A stretch of 44,168 nucleotides of DNA from Kalymmatonema hyalinum WJT4-NPBG1 (GTDB lineage Bacteria > Cyanobacteriota > Cyanobacteriia > Cyanobacteriales > Nostocaceae), in assembly GCA_019359075.1 (NCBI GenBank), contig JAHHIB010000075.1, positions 1 through 44,168 on the forward strand, read 5' to 3'. A model generated the notes under the pieces. The model ran no database searches. It was not told the origin of the DNA and saw only the letters and a program-made list of their open reading frames with translations. Positions 34,978 through 44,052 of the stretch are shown here, piece after piece. Numbering within the stretch: position 1 is the first letter of the stretch; the number at the start of each line of letters is the position of its first letter. Both the position numbers and the translations under genes were made by a program.

Positions 34978-35175
34978 CTAATTCCGTTCACTCTCGTTTA
35001 ACCTAGAGCGTGGTATCAAAAGTCCAACATATGTACCCACAGCAAATTTTGTTAAATCCAGAAATTGAGGACGGCTTTTCTCGTCGATAACTGCAAGAAT
35101 CAGAGAACCAATCACGGTAATCAGCATAACAATACCCAGCACTTCATCTTTTGAAAGAAACTTCTTGGATAACAT
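34978..35175 (-). CDS. Small membrane protein, unknown function
   Basis: The 65-residue product has one long membrane segment (EVLGIVMLITVIGSLILAVI) and a second weaker hydrophobic stretch (LTKFAVGTYVGLLIP), with charged ends. GGTGGAG lies 7 nt before the ATG, which makes it credible as a real gene despite its size. No family is recognised. It is divergent from the NACHT gene (about 150 bp apart), so the two may share a regulatory region. A link to that system is possible but not shown. Confidence 0.55.
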   Translation of the reverse strand: MLSKKFLSKDEVLGIVMLITVIGSLILAVIDEKSRPQFLDLTKFAVGTYVGLLIPRSRLNESERN

Positions 35176-35329
35176 CTACTTACTCCACCAATTGCTACAT
35201 CCCTAGCTTTACAGGTGTGTGGTTGCGAAAAGATTGCATACAGGTTTGAGTGGTGGGTGAGTTGTGGATGAGAACGGCATGATTTGAAATTTTCGCAGGT
35301 ACAATCGATACAAGTGTTGTGGTTCAACT

Positions 35330-37840
35330 ATGACAGGGCGATCGCTTTGCTGTTCTATTGAAGGTATCGAAAAGGCAAGAAAAGCTTTAATCCGCTTCTC
35401 TTTGACTCAAAAGGCATTAGCACAAGAGTTGGAAGTAACTCGCCAACCCATTGGAAAGTTTTTTACAGGTAAGCCTGTTGACCGCAATCTCTTTGTCCAA
35501 ATTTGCGACAGGCTAGAGCTAGAGTGGGAAGAGGTCATTGCTGAACCACCCAGCGAACCAGAGGTAGAAGCAAATCAAGATAATAACATTGATATAGATG
35601 TCCTTGTAAAAGAGGTACGCGAAAAGATAAAACCCCTTATACAAGAACGCTGCGATACAATGCGCGTGCTGGAAATGACTCAGCCAATGGGGTTGAATGA
35701 CATTTACACCAGCGTCAATATCCTAGAGAAAATTACTGGGCGTAGGCGCAAAGATATTGCTGAATTACTGCAAGAGTGTAGGAGCGAAGATTTTGACCGC
35801 TTGGGACTGGGTAGAATTACTCAAGAACGAGTGCCAGGGCTAGAAGCGGTCAATAAACATCCTAAGCTGATGATTTTGGGAAAGCCAGGGGCTGGTAAAA
35901 CCACGTTTTTGAAATATTTAGCGATTCAGTGCATTGATGGTGTATTTCAGGCTGAACGCGTGCCAATTTTTGTCACCCTTAAAGATTTTACAGAAGCCCC
36001 AAAGAAACCGGGATTACTGGAATACATTAGTCAGCTATTCTCTAGTTGCGGGGTAATGGCTACTCAAGTAGCTGATTTATTCAACCACGGTAGGGTTTTG
36101 GTTTTGCTTGATGGGTTGGATGAAGTCAGAGAAGAGGATAGCAGCAGAGTTAGAAATCAGATTCGGGAGGTCTCTGACAATCTTTATCTTGCTGAAGAAT
36201 TTACAAGAGACTCTCAACAATACTTTGAAGACTTCAAAATAGACTTAGAGAAATACCAAAGCACACACAAAATGCCATCGCTAGATATAATTCTAAAATG
36301 GCTTTGTGATAATTTTCCTAAAAATTTTTATACAAACTATTTTGTTATCACCTGCCGTCTTGCAGCCTGGGAATATACCTTTGAAAAGTTCACAGAAGTG
36401 GAAGTAGCTGATTTTGATGATGAACAGATTGCCACATTTGCAACCAAATGGTATAAGGACAAAGCTGTAAAACCAAAGAGTTTTCTTAAACGCCTCGAAG
36501 ACAATAACCGCATCAAACAACTCGCCGCCAGTCCGCTGCTGCTGACGCTTTTATGTTTGGCATTTGAAGAGTCAGGGGATTTTCCAGCAAATCGTTCTGA
36601 GTTATACAAAGAGGGATTGGATGCGCTGTTGAAAAAATGGGATGCCAAGCGGGGAATTCAGCGCGATCTAGTTTACAAAAAGCTGTCAGCCCAGCGCAAG
36701 GAAGATTTACTCAGCAAAATTGCCCTGACTACATTTAAGGGCGGTGATTATTTCTTCAAGCAGAAAGTTGCAGAACAATACATAACAGAATACATCCGCA
36801 ATTTACCAGATGCTAATACTGACCTGGAAGCTTTGCAACTGGATAGTGAAAGAGTTTTGAAGTCAATTGAAGCACAACACGGGCTATTGGTGGAACGGGC
36901 GAAGGGTATTTACTCGTTTTCCCATCTGACCTTTCACGAGTATTTCACGGCTAGAGAAATTGTTGTAGGGAAACTGTCATCAGATGAGGCGTTACAAAAT
37001 TTGGTCTATCATATCACCGAGAAACGCTGGCGGGAAGTCTTTTTGCTAGCGGTTGGGATGTCGCCAAGTGCAGATCGTCTGTTGCAATTGATGAAAGAGA
37101 AAGTTGATGCAATCGTAGCTACTGATGAGAAGTTGCAGCAGTTGCTAATGGCGGTGAATCAAAAATCTCGTTCAGTGAAGCTTTCCTATAAACCTGCAAC
37201 TATTCGGGCTTTTTACTTGTGTCACCATCTAGATCGTACTCGTGCCCTTTTTCTTGCCCGTACTCTTGAGGGTGTTACTGACATCCACACTGCGTTGGAT
37301 CATGATTATAGACTTTGTAGTGCTGTTATCGATATTCTTGACTGCGCTCTTGAACATATTTTTACTCTTAAGCGTATTGTTGCTAATAGTCCATTTTTTG
37401 GCTATGACCTTGACCTTGTTTTTGAGGTTAACTTGGATATTGTACATGAGTGTGCCTTTGAACTTGACCGTGCCCTTGCCCGTGGCTTTGATCCAAAACA
37501 AAAGCAATCTCTCCAACAACTTAAAGATGAACTCCCAGATCCAAAGAAAGACAGAGAAAAATTTAAAGAGTGGTGGCAAGCTCACAGTCATATTTGGACT
37601 GAGCAGTTAAATTCCATAATGATTGAGCATCGAAATCTTTATCACGGCTGGTTGAGCAAGCAGCGGCTGTTCAGGGAACAGCAGGAGGAATTGCTAATGC
37701 AGTATTACGACGCAAATAAATTGCTAGTAGATTGTCTAAATAGCGATTGTTATGTCAGCCGTGAGGTGCGACAGAAAATAGAGGATGAATTGTTATTACC
37801 AATTGCAGAGATTAACAAGCGTCAGCAACAAATTTTATAG
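35330..37840 (+). CDS. HTH-NACHT STAND NTPase (bacterial NLR-like, defence candidate)
   Basis: The 836-residue protein begins with a Cro/XRE-like helix-turn-helix (FSLTQKALAQELEVTRQPIG, then KPVDRNLFVQICDRLEL; residues 23-70). A linker leads to the NACHT ATPase: Walker A GKPGAGKTT (184-192), Walker B with the NACHT-type acidic run VLLDGLDEVREED (258-270), sensor FVITCR (338-343) and winged-helix end SHLTFHEYFTAREI. Between Walker B and the sensor is an apparent insert of about 50 residues (286-336). The C-terminal 200 residues are helical with degenerate Leu-Asp-Arg-Ala-like repeats. Related bacterial NACHT proteins defend against phages by oligomerising on sensing a viral cue. No separate effector gene is evident, so the effector step, if any, is unclear. 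Confidence 0.85.
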   Translation: MTGRSLCCSIEGIEKARKALIRFSLTQKALAQELEVTRQPIGKFFTGKPVDRNLFVQICDRLELEWEEVIAEPPSEPEVEANQDNNIDIDVLVKEVREKIKPLIQERCDTMRVLEMTQPMGLNDIYTSVNILEKITGRRRKDIAELLQECRSEDFDRLGLGRITQERVPGLEAVNKHPKLMILGKPGAGKTTFLKYLAIQCIDGVFQAERVPIFVTLKDFTEAPKKPGLLEYISQLFSSCGVMATQVADLFNHGRVLVLLDGLDEVREEDSSRVRNQIREVSDNLYLAEEFTRDSQQYFEDFKIDLEKYQSTHKMPSLDIILKWLCDNFPKNFYTNYFVITCRLAAWEYTFEKFTEVEVADFDDEQIATFATKWYKDKAVKPKSFLKRLEDNNRIKQLAASPLLLTLLCLAFEESGDFPANRSELYKEGLDALLKKWDAKRGIQRDLVYKKLSAQRKEDLLSKIALTTFKGGDYFFKQKVAEQYITEYIRNLPDANTDLEALQLDSERVLKSIEAQHGLLVERAKGIYSFSHLTFHEYFTAREIVVGKLSSDEALQNLVYHITEKRWREVFLLAVGMSPSADRLLQLMKEKVDAIVATDEKLQQLLMAVNQKSRSVKLSYKPATIRAFYLCHHLDRTRALFLARTLEGVTDIHTALDHDYRLCSAVIDILDCALEHIFTLKRIVANSPFFGYDLDLVFEVNLDIVHECAFELDRALARGFDPKQKQSLQQLKDELPDPKKDREKFKEWWQAHSHIWTEQLNSIMIEHRNLYHGWLSKQRLFREQQEELLMQYYDANKLLVDCLNSDCYVSREVRQKIEDELLLPIAEINKRQQQIL

Positions 37841-38507
37841 CAAATGTAGCAGATGACTTGTCTAGTACATTCCACTACAAAAATACCTGGCGATTAGAAA
37901 TCGCGGCTACACAAACAAAGCGCGCCTACGCGCACTCAATAATACATAGCCTGCGTAGGCTCCAGAGAAGTCCTGCAGGCGGGTTTCTCGCGCCCTGGGA
38001 ACTGAGCGCAAAGCGCACGCTACGCGAACGGAGCTTCGCTTGTATAGCCCCAGACTTCCAGTCTGAGGTTGTACCAATACTGGATGTTCACGATTGTCTT
38101 TGTGTCCTACAGATTTACAGCAAAGCAATAAGCTCATTGCTTATCTTTGCATAAACAAGAGGTGTATCACTATGATACTCTACCATCACAAGAAATTAAC
38201 ATTACAATAGAAAGTAAGAGATTGCAATTTCCCTCACTCCCCTATTACTGGGCATACATCAGCAGATAGAGATAATGTAAAAATCTTCAGGAACTATTTC
38301 ACAAACTTTGCGTCATATACATCCTTCGTTACTATTCTCTAGCGCCAAGAAGCGGTATAAGAATAGAGAGGAACAATTGCACATTCTTACCGTCATAAAA
38401 TCGATTTAAGCCTCGGAATACGCCTAGCGACAGGTTTAAAAAAAGCCAGAAACAATCTCAGTAACAGCACGTCAAACACATTAAGAAAGAAACAAAAAGG
38501 CTCTGCT
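37841..38507. repeat. Intergenic region dominated by dispersed repeats
   Basis: The part at 37880-38085 is a mosaic typical of cyanobacterial intergenic repeats. It has GCGATTAGAAATCGCGGCTA on the left and TATAGCCCCAGACTTCCAGTCTGAG on the right, with HIP1-like GC-rich words between (GCCTACGCGCACTC, GCGCACGCTACGCGAAC). Short frames through it (such as 37858-38154) are not genes. The remaining 38090-38500 is AT-rich promoter/leader sequence of the next gene, with no strong structure seen. Confidence 0.6.
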
Positions 38508-39200
38508 ATGACTCACTTTCATCGTTGGAAAACTGGAACCGCTGCATTTATGGCAATGGCAATGACAACAGGAGCCATTGCACCCATGTTTGTCTCTGAT
38601 CCTGCTTCTGCACAATCAATCTTTCGCGGTCAAACACAAACACAAACACAAACAGGAACAGTTTCAATTCCTGCTGGAGTAACACTTCCAGTCACCTATG
38701 ACAAAGATAAAATTGTTGTCACTCCAGATGAAACTGCACCCATAAAGCTGAAGGTAGCAAGAAACATTGTAGATAGGGCAGGAAATGTATTAATTCCAGA
38801 AGGAAGTCAAATTGATGGACAATTGCAACCAATAACCAGAAATGGTGTCAAAGGGACTTATTTTGTAGCGCAAGAGTTACTGCTTCCTAATGGTAATCGG
38901 CAGTCTATTAATGCAACTTCTCAAATCATTACCAGAAAGGAAACAATCAGCAAAGGAGCTAAAACTGGTACCATTCTGCAAGATGCTGCTATTGGTGCAG
39001 GTGCTGCTAGTGTCATTTCACTGCTGACAGGTAACCGCAGAATTGAAACTTTAGAGCCTATACTCGGTGCGGGTGCAGGTGCTGCAGCAAGCGTTCTATT
39101 GCGGCGCAACAAAGCTGAGGTTTTGGTTGTTGAACCCCAAAGAGGAGATTTGAATCTCGTACTGCGCTCTAATTTGTTAGTATCTCGTGGCTCTTACTAG
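38508..39200 (+). CDS. Exported protein with TrbI/VirB10-like module (paralogue of the SLH protein)
   Basis: The 230-residue protein has a signal peptide (cleavage near DPASAQS) and a Gln/Thr-rich linker (TQTQTQTQTG). Its single module reads IPAGVTLPVTYDKDKIVV, then DETAPIKLKVARNI, GNVLIPEGSQIDGQLQPI, and two Gly/Ala-rich segments (AAIGAGAASVISLLTG and AGAGAAASVLLRR). The same module forms the C-terminal half of the protein at 40125. The order (IP-G, then GxVLIPxGS) recalls the TrbI/VirB10 core, but no conjugation genes are present, so this is only a fold resemblance. AAGG lies 7 nt before the ATG. Function is unknown; an envelope or pilus-anchoring role is a guess. Confidence 0.65.
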   Translation: MTHFHRWKTGTAAFMAMAMTTGAIAPMFVSDPASAQSIFRGQTQTQTQTGTVSIPAGVTLPVTYDKDKIVVTPDETAPIKLKVARNIVDRAGNVLIPEGSQIDGQLQPITRNGVKGTYFVAQELLLPNGNRQSINATSQIITRKETISKGAKTGTILQDAAIGAGAASVISLLTGNRRIETLEPILGAGAGAAASVLLRRNKAEVLVVEPQRGDLNLVLRSNLLVSRGSY

Positions 39201-40124
39201 GCTAATCTTAATTTAGATTGTGCGCCTGATCAATTGGCAGTGCGATCGCGCCTTGCGCGGCTCCCTTCAGGAGCATCGCGAAGCGATTCCGAAGGAGTAT
39301 CGCCCTTCCTTTGCCTCCAAGACGCTTTGCGCCGAGAGTGCCATCGCCCGTATACTGCCAAGGGGTTGCCAAAAGAGCAACCCCTCCTCTATTTGCGCAG
39401 GAGATAGGACAACTAGCACGAAGTGCAACTACGGAGAGTAACAAAAGAAGCGATTGCAACAGATGCACCTTTAACTATGGTGTGCAGTCGCTTGATTTTT
39501 CACTCAGGAAAACTGCGTAGTCTTACCCATAGGAAATTACTTTAACAGTGCCATACTTATTTCTAAACTTACATATAAAAAGGCAATTAAGTTGGTTGCT
39601 ACACAGCCGTCTGTTGTCAACAAATTGTTGCTAATACCGTTGCCTTGAGATAGAGGCAATAAACTAACTATAACTTGATTCCACCTATAACCCTTGCTCA
39701 TTTGTCGAGAGGGAAGAAAACACTTGTCAATTTCGAGCTTGCAGAAAGGGAGTTAGAGTGTGATTTTTTTTATCCTTATAGGTAGCAGTCACGTAAAAAA
39801 AACCATTCTTTTGCAACTATTCTCTCAATGGCACGTCTAGCTTAATTAACTGGAGAAAAATAGTTTTTAAATTGGCAAAAAATAGGTTTTTTTTGACTGA
39901 ATAAAGTTTCAAGGATTCAAGAAAGGAGAAAAGTGAAAATGAACTATTTTATTCTTACTTGAGATTTGATTTTTCATACTTTTTGCCTTAACTTTATCAT
40001 TTAAATAACTCTTATAAGCGAATAAAATATTAATAAAACTAATAATATTGGGAAACTTCTTAACTCAAAAATAGTCTAATTAACAAGCGAAAAAGAGCAT
40101 AATTTTGTGGGGAGCGAAAATATA
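39201..40124. other. Long intergenic region: repeat block, then AT-rich leader
   Basis: At 39235-39360 lies another HIP1-type GC-rich repeat block, followed by a perfect 9-bp hairpin at 39361-39385. From 39480 to 40100 the sequence is AT-rich with no gene. The only coding hint is a 7-codon ATG frame behind AAGGAG near 39939, probably chance. The long leader probably holds the SLH-gene promoter, but none could be placed. Confidence 0.5.
39361..39385. terminator. Perfect hairpin in the repeat block
   Basis: AGGGGTTGC (39361-39369) pairs with GCAACCCCT (39377-39385) around a 7-nt loop. There is no T tract. It is a plausible transcript end for the gene at 38508, or simply part of the repeat. Confidence 0.45.
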
Positions 40125-41375
40125 ATGTTTGGTCACCTTCGTTGGCAATCTGGATGTGCTGCATTCATGGCTTTGGGCATAACAGCAGGTACTATCGCAC
40201 CTCTAGTGGCACCTACAGCTTCTTTCGCCCAAACAAGTTTTACGGATGTTCAATCCAACTATTGGGCAGCAGAGTTTATTCAACAACTGGCACAACGGGG
40301 AATTATCGCTGGATTTCCAGATGGTAGCTTCCGCCCAGAACAGCCAGTCACACGCGCTCAATTTGCTGCCATGATTGGCAAAGCTTTCCAAAAAGCCCCA
40401 GAACGGCAGGCAGTCAGATTTTACGATGTACCAAGCAGCTTCTGGGCATCGAGTGCGATTCAGGATGCATATACCACCGGTTTCTTGTCTGGATATCCTG
40501 GGAATCGTTTCGAGCCTAACCAAAATATTCCCCGCGAACAGGTTTTAGTTTCCCTCGCTAACGGTTTAAAATACAACGCTAGCGGTAATGCCGAAAGCAA
40601 CCTGCAATATTACAACGACGCTAATAACATCTCTAGCTATGCCGGTAGTCCAATTGCTGCGGCTACAGAGAAACAAATTGTCGTGAACTATCCTAATGTT
40701 AAATTCCTAAATCCGAAAGCAACTGCAACTCGCGCACAAGTAGCAGCTTTTGTCTACCAAGCACTGGTTAGCTCTGGTAAAGCCGCAGCAATTAACTCAC
40801 CCTACATTGTAGCTCTTGGTGAACCGACTCCATCAAAACCAGTAGCGGTGACAATTCCTGAAGGTACTGTGATTCCTATAAAGTATGAAAAAGCAGAAAA
40901 AATTCTTGTGACTAAGGATGAAACAGCGCCTCTAACCCTCACCGTGTCACAAAACGTGATTACTGATAAAGGAACTGTAGTCATTCCGACTGGCAGTCAG
41001 GTGGTTGGTGAACTGCGTCCCATCAAAGACAAGGGTGGTTCTCAATTCATCGCCCAAAAACTCATCTTAACTAATGGTCAGGAGTATCCAATCAATGCGA
41101 CTTCGGAAGTGATTACTAAGACCGAAACTGTCAAAAAGGGCATCAATACAAAAACAATTCTCAGAAATACCGCACTTGGTGCAGGTGCAGCAGCAGCGGT
41201 ATCTGTTGTAACTGGCGATCGCGCTATTGCAGCAGAAGAAGTTCTGGGGGGCGCTGCGATTGGTGGATTGATTAGTCTGTTCTTTGGTAAGAACAGTGTG
41301 GACTTAATCGCCATTGCTCCAAACACCGACTTGCAAATGACCATCGGTCAGAACTTTCAGGTTTCGTTGAAATAA
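40125..41375 (+). CDS. S-layer-homology (SLH) protein with TrbI/VirB10-like C-terminal module
   Basis: From ATG 40125 (GGGGAG about 10 nt upstream; an in-frame GTG at 40107 overlaps that site) the protein has 416 residues. A signal peptide ends near TASFAQT. Three SLH units follow: FTDVQSNYWAAEFIQQLAQR, YDVPSSFWASSAIQDAY, and a weaker third ending TRAQVAAFVYQAL. SLH units bind pyruvylated cell-wall polymer or peptidoglycan. The C-terminal half (from about IPEGTVIPIKY) is the same module as in the protein at 38508, including VVIPTGSQVVGELRPI and a Gly/Ala-rich segment. Architecture suggests an envelope protein clamped to the wall. The two genes probably arose by duplication, with SLH units gained or lost. 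Confidence 0.82.
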   Translation: MFGHLRWQSGCAAFMALGITAGTIAPLVAPTASFAQTSFTDVQSNYWAAEFIQQLAQRGIIAGFPDGSFRPEQPVTRAQFAAMIGKAFQKAPERQAVRFYDVPSSFWASSAIQDAYTTGFLSGYPGNRFEPNQNIPREQVLVSLANGLKYNASGNAESNLQYYNDANNISSYAGSPIAAATEKQIVVNYPNVKFLNPKATATRAQVAAFVYQALVSSGKAAAINSPYIVALGEPTPSKPVAVTIPEGTVIPIKYEKAEKILVTKDETAPLTLTVSQNVITDKGTVVIPTGSQVVGELRPIKDKGGSQFIAQKLILTNGQEYPINATSEVITKTETVKKGINTKTILRNTALGAGAAAAVSVVTGDRAIAAEEVLGGAAIGGLISLFFGKNSVDLIAIAPNTDLQMTIGQNFQVSLK

Positions 41376-41380
41376 AAGAT

Positions 41381-41429
41381 ATTCTTGATTCTTCACTCTT
41401 GATTCTTCCCTCTTGATTCTTCACTCTTC
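41381..41429. repeat. Heptamer STRR overlapping the 3' end of the histidine kinase gene
   Basis: Seven plus-strand units (ATTCTTG, ATTCTTC, ACTCTTG, ATTCTTC, CCTCTTG, ATTCTTC, ACTCTTC) are in perfect 7-base tandem. The minus-strand kinase stop (41393-41395) and its last 11 or so codons lie inside the array. Confidence 0.8.
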
Positions 41430-42838
41430 ACTTTGGGTAACCAAATAATAAACGTCGTTCCTGGTGCATCGGCTGATGTAATAAGCGAGGTCACAGCAGG
41501 GCTGAAAACTTCTATTTCGCCCTGCATTTGCTCTATGAGCTGTTTGGCAATTGATAATCCTAACCCCGTCCCTGGAATTTCCGTTTGAGCTTGCACACCT
41601 CGGTAATGTCGCTCTCCAAGATGCTCTAAATCTTGTGCTGGAATGCCAGGACCTGTGTCAGTGATGGTAATTCCTTGAAAATGAGCTTTTTGTTGCCCCG
41701 CCTGGATGAAAATCTTGCCACCAGTGGGCGTGTATTTCAAAGCATTGTCAATAATGTTGCTTAATACCTCTCGTAATGCTTTGAGGTTGGCGCGTACCAG
41801 AGGTAAGTTAGGAGGAATTTCAGATATGAGTTGCAAATTTCGCTCTTGAGCGATCGCTTTGGCTGACACTAACAATGGTTCTAATATATCAAGTACAGAA
41901 CAGTTAACTTCTTTTTCTCCTGTACCAGGCAACAAAAGCGGTGCTTTCGCGTCTTTCTGCACGTTTGCTTCTACAAAGGCTTTTTTTTGCGGTAGCGCCA
42001 GTGGTCCTAAATCTTCTGCTGTCAAGTCAATAATTTCATCAAACTGTTGCAACAATTCTTTGAGGCGATCGCTTTCCCGCACAATACTAGTTGCTACCTC
42101 TCGGTTAGCATCTCCTAGTCGTATTCGCTTCAGCAATAGTTTACCAAAAGTTTGCAATGCCGTTAACGGGTTGCGAAGCTGGTGCAATAAATTATCCAGT
42201 AAATCCTGCTGTTTTTCTTGGAGAATTTGTTGTTGCTGCAACTGCTGGTGTAGCCATGCTCGACGCTGATCCAAAACACAGGCTAGCAATAGCGTTTGAG
42301 CAATCCGTTTTATTTCACTTTTTTCTTGTTCATTCCATGCTCGGTCTTCCCTGACTGTGACGAGCAACCCTATCATCACATCCTCATGGACAAGAGGTAA
42401 AACAATTTGGTCACCTCTTAGTAGATAGTCCTCTGTTGAATGAGGTGATGCTGCATCTGGTGTCCCAGTTTCTCGTGAACGGGCTGGAAATTCCTCTGCT
42501 GCTTTCAATAACCTCCGCTTAGAACGGTTGTTTTTGGGGTTGAACACATCGCCCATACGAGAACGCGCTGTTCTATCCAAGGTAGTGGACGCTGAGGTGT
42601 ACGAATCCCAATTCTTTTTGGAAATAGGTATTGAGATCGGCAATACCAAAGCATTGGCTCTTTGCTGTTCTACTGCCGTTTCTGGGTAAACCACCACAGG
42701 AATGAGTTTTGCTTCATTTGTCGAAGCTTCTATCAATTCTTGTGTCAAATAGACAACGCTCAAAGATGCTTCCAGCCCTTGGGCTAAGAGTGCCAATTGC
42801 TCTCGGCATAGAGCAACAAACTCAGAACTGGCAGACAT
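41393..42838 (-). CDS. Soluble sensor histidine kinase with GAF-like input
   Basis: The product is about 481 residues from ATG 42838 (an ATG two codons earlier is equally possible). No membrane segments are seen. The first 200 residues look like a GAF-type input (VALCREQLALLAQGLEASLS at the start; QIVLPLVHEDVMIGLLVTVR near the middle). HisKA follows with LLHQLRNPLTALQTFGKLLL (His near 219), then the ATPase domain with ISNIIDNALKYTP, ITDTGPGIPAQDLEHLGERH and GTGLGLSIAKQLIEQM. A QLRNPLTAL H-box is characteristic of a conserved cyanobacterial kinase group. No response-regulator gene is adjacent. The last residues (SEESRGKNQE) come from an STRR and are probably not part of the fold. Confidence 0.87.
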   Translation of the reverse strand: MSASSEFVALCREQLALLAQGLEASLSVVYLTQELIEASTNEAKLIPVVVYPETAVEQQRANALVLPISIPISKKNWDSYTSASTTLDRTARSRMGDVFNPKNNRSKRRLLKAAEEFPARSRETGTPDAASPHSTEDYLLRGDQIVLPLVHEDVMIGLLVTVREDRAWNEQEKSEIKRIAQTLLLACVLDQRRAWLHQQLQQQQILQEKQQDLLDNLLHQLRNPLTALQTFGKLLLKRIRLGDANREVATSIVRESDRLKELLQQFDEIIDLTAEDLGPLALPQKKAFVEANVQKDAKAPLLLPGTGEKEVNCSVLDILEPLLVSAKAIAQERNLQLISEIPPNLPLVRANLKALREVLSNIIDNALKYTPTGGKIFIQAGQQKAHFQGITITDTGPGIPAQDLEHLGERHYRGVQAQTEIPGTGLGLSIAKQLIEQMQGEIEVFSPAVTSLITSADAPGTTFIIWLPKVKSEESRGKNQE

Positions 42839-43120
42839 TAACATTTCAAGAGCCCTTTTTAAGATGACATGACTATAGGGACGAAAACGAACAGGAGTTG
42901 GCTTGTTCTATTTAACAAAGCTTAACTGAAGAAAGCAACTAACGATTCGTTCCAAGGAATTATATTGGTCGCTACTTCTAATTTTTCTTTTACAAAACAA
43001 ATTATCTTTCTTGTATCAAAAGGTTAACAACTCTTGTGTTTTTGAACTAGAACTTTTATAATGACGACGGATTTTGTAGCTATCACTACAATCTATAGCT
43101 TGTAAGAGGAGGACAGAACG
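42839..43120. promoter_or_regulatory. Divergent promoter region of the kinase and DUF3155-like genes
   Basis: AT-rich, no gene. It must carry start sites for the minus-strand kinase and the plus-strand small basic protein. No confident promoter element was identified. Confidence 0.35.
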
Positions 43121-43438
43121 TTGGCAAGGAGACGCAAGAGGAAGAGCCGTCGTCGCCAAGAAGGGCGGCGAATTTTAGAACACGTGCCTCAATTTAGCAT
43201 CGAAAGCGGCGAAGATAAGCCTGTGACAGCAGCTAGAAAATTCATTCAAGCTGAGGGAATTTTGCCACCCGCGTTGCTACTTGTAAAGCGAAATGAACAC
43301 ACAACAGATCGTTATTTTTGGGCTGAAAAGGGGCTGTTTGGTGCTCAATATGTTGAAGAGAACCACTTCTTATTCCCTAGCCTGAGAGTGCTTGAAGCTT
43401 CTCCAGGCCAGGAACCACTAGCTGTTGCTAGTCGATGA
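43121..43438 (+). CDS. Small basic cyanobacterial protein (DUF3155-like)
   Basis: The 105-residue product starts with TTG, supported by AGGAGG 8 nt upstream. It begins with an extreme basic run (MARRRKRKSRRRQEGRRIL). A compact conserved-looking domain follows (SGEDKPVTAARKFIQAEGIL, then LLVKRNEHTTDRYFWAEKGL, then QYVEENHFLFPSLRVLE). From memory this matches the cyanobacterial DUF3155 family, whose function is not established. The basic N-terminus would suit binding to nucleic acid or ribosome, but that is inference. A hairpin with a 13-of-14-bp stem follows the stop. Confidence 0.72.
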   Translation: MARRRKRKSRRRQEGRRILEHVPQFSIESGEDKPVTAARKFIQAEGILPPALLLVKRNEHTTDRYFWAEKGLFGAQYVEENHFLFPSLRVLEASPGQEPLAVASR

Positions 43439-43444
43439 ACTAAT

Positions 43445-43486
43445 AATGGTTATCATAAAGTTTGAGTTTGCCTTATGACAACCATT
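43445..43486 (+). terminator. Hairpin after the DUF3155-like gene
   Basis: AATGGTTATCATAA (43445-43458) pairs with TTATGACAACCATT (43473-43486) with one mismatch. There is no long T tract, but its position 7 bp after the stop fits a transcript end. Confidence 0.55.
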
Positions 43487-44052
43487 AACTGACAAAATTG
43501 CTAGGTTTTTTCAAAGTTTCATTTTTTTTTAAGGATGCAGTTCACTTGCCAGTGTTAGCCTAGCAATTTTGGCTCAGGCTCTCAACTTCAATCAAACCTT
43601 GTGTTTGTATGAGTTGATTACAAGTGTCAGAACGTATAAGGGAGTGGGGATAGAGCGAGCCCGTTTTGAGCCAAGCTTCGGCACGCTCTTTCAAGCGATA
43701 TAGCTTTTTTCTACAACTTGTGGAGAAGAGCAATACAGCAGGAGTCGTTCGTTTTACCTCCTCTCTCTATTCCATTTTTTTAAAATTCAAAAGTGGCTTA
43801 TAGTGTGTCTTTGCGACTGATATCATGTTCGGTTAATCAATTGTCAATCACAAGCATTGCGTCCCTCCTAGGTCGGAGCTACGCTCATCTTACGCGTGCG
43901 CTTCACCGCTTAGAACTTTCTTGATGCGACTTACCCTACTCTTTCTTGAAACCCGGTTTGGAGTCTACGCTTCACAAACCCTGCCCTCAAGCGATAGGTT
44001 GCACAAGACTCAGCATGACAACACCACATCCTGATTGTCACAGTGTCAACAA
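43487..44052. other. Intergenic region, no gene seen
   Basis: No supported frame. A GC-rich repeat block similar to those at 2172 and 39241 lies at 43863-43930. The remaining sequence is unremarkable. Confidence 0.45.

Noticed and set aside
37229-37610. Frames of about 120 codons on both strands inside the NACHT C-terminus
   Set aside because: By-products of the degenerate repeat in the NACHT gene; no motifs and no ribosome sites.
38508-41375. Conjugation/type IV secretion locus
   Set aside because: The TrbI/VirB10-like resemblance is limited to one module; no other secretion or relaxase gene is present.
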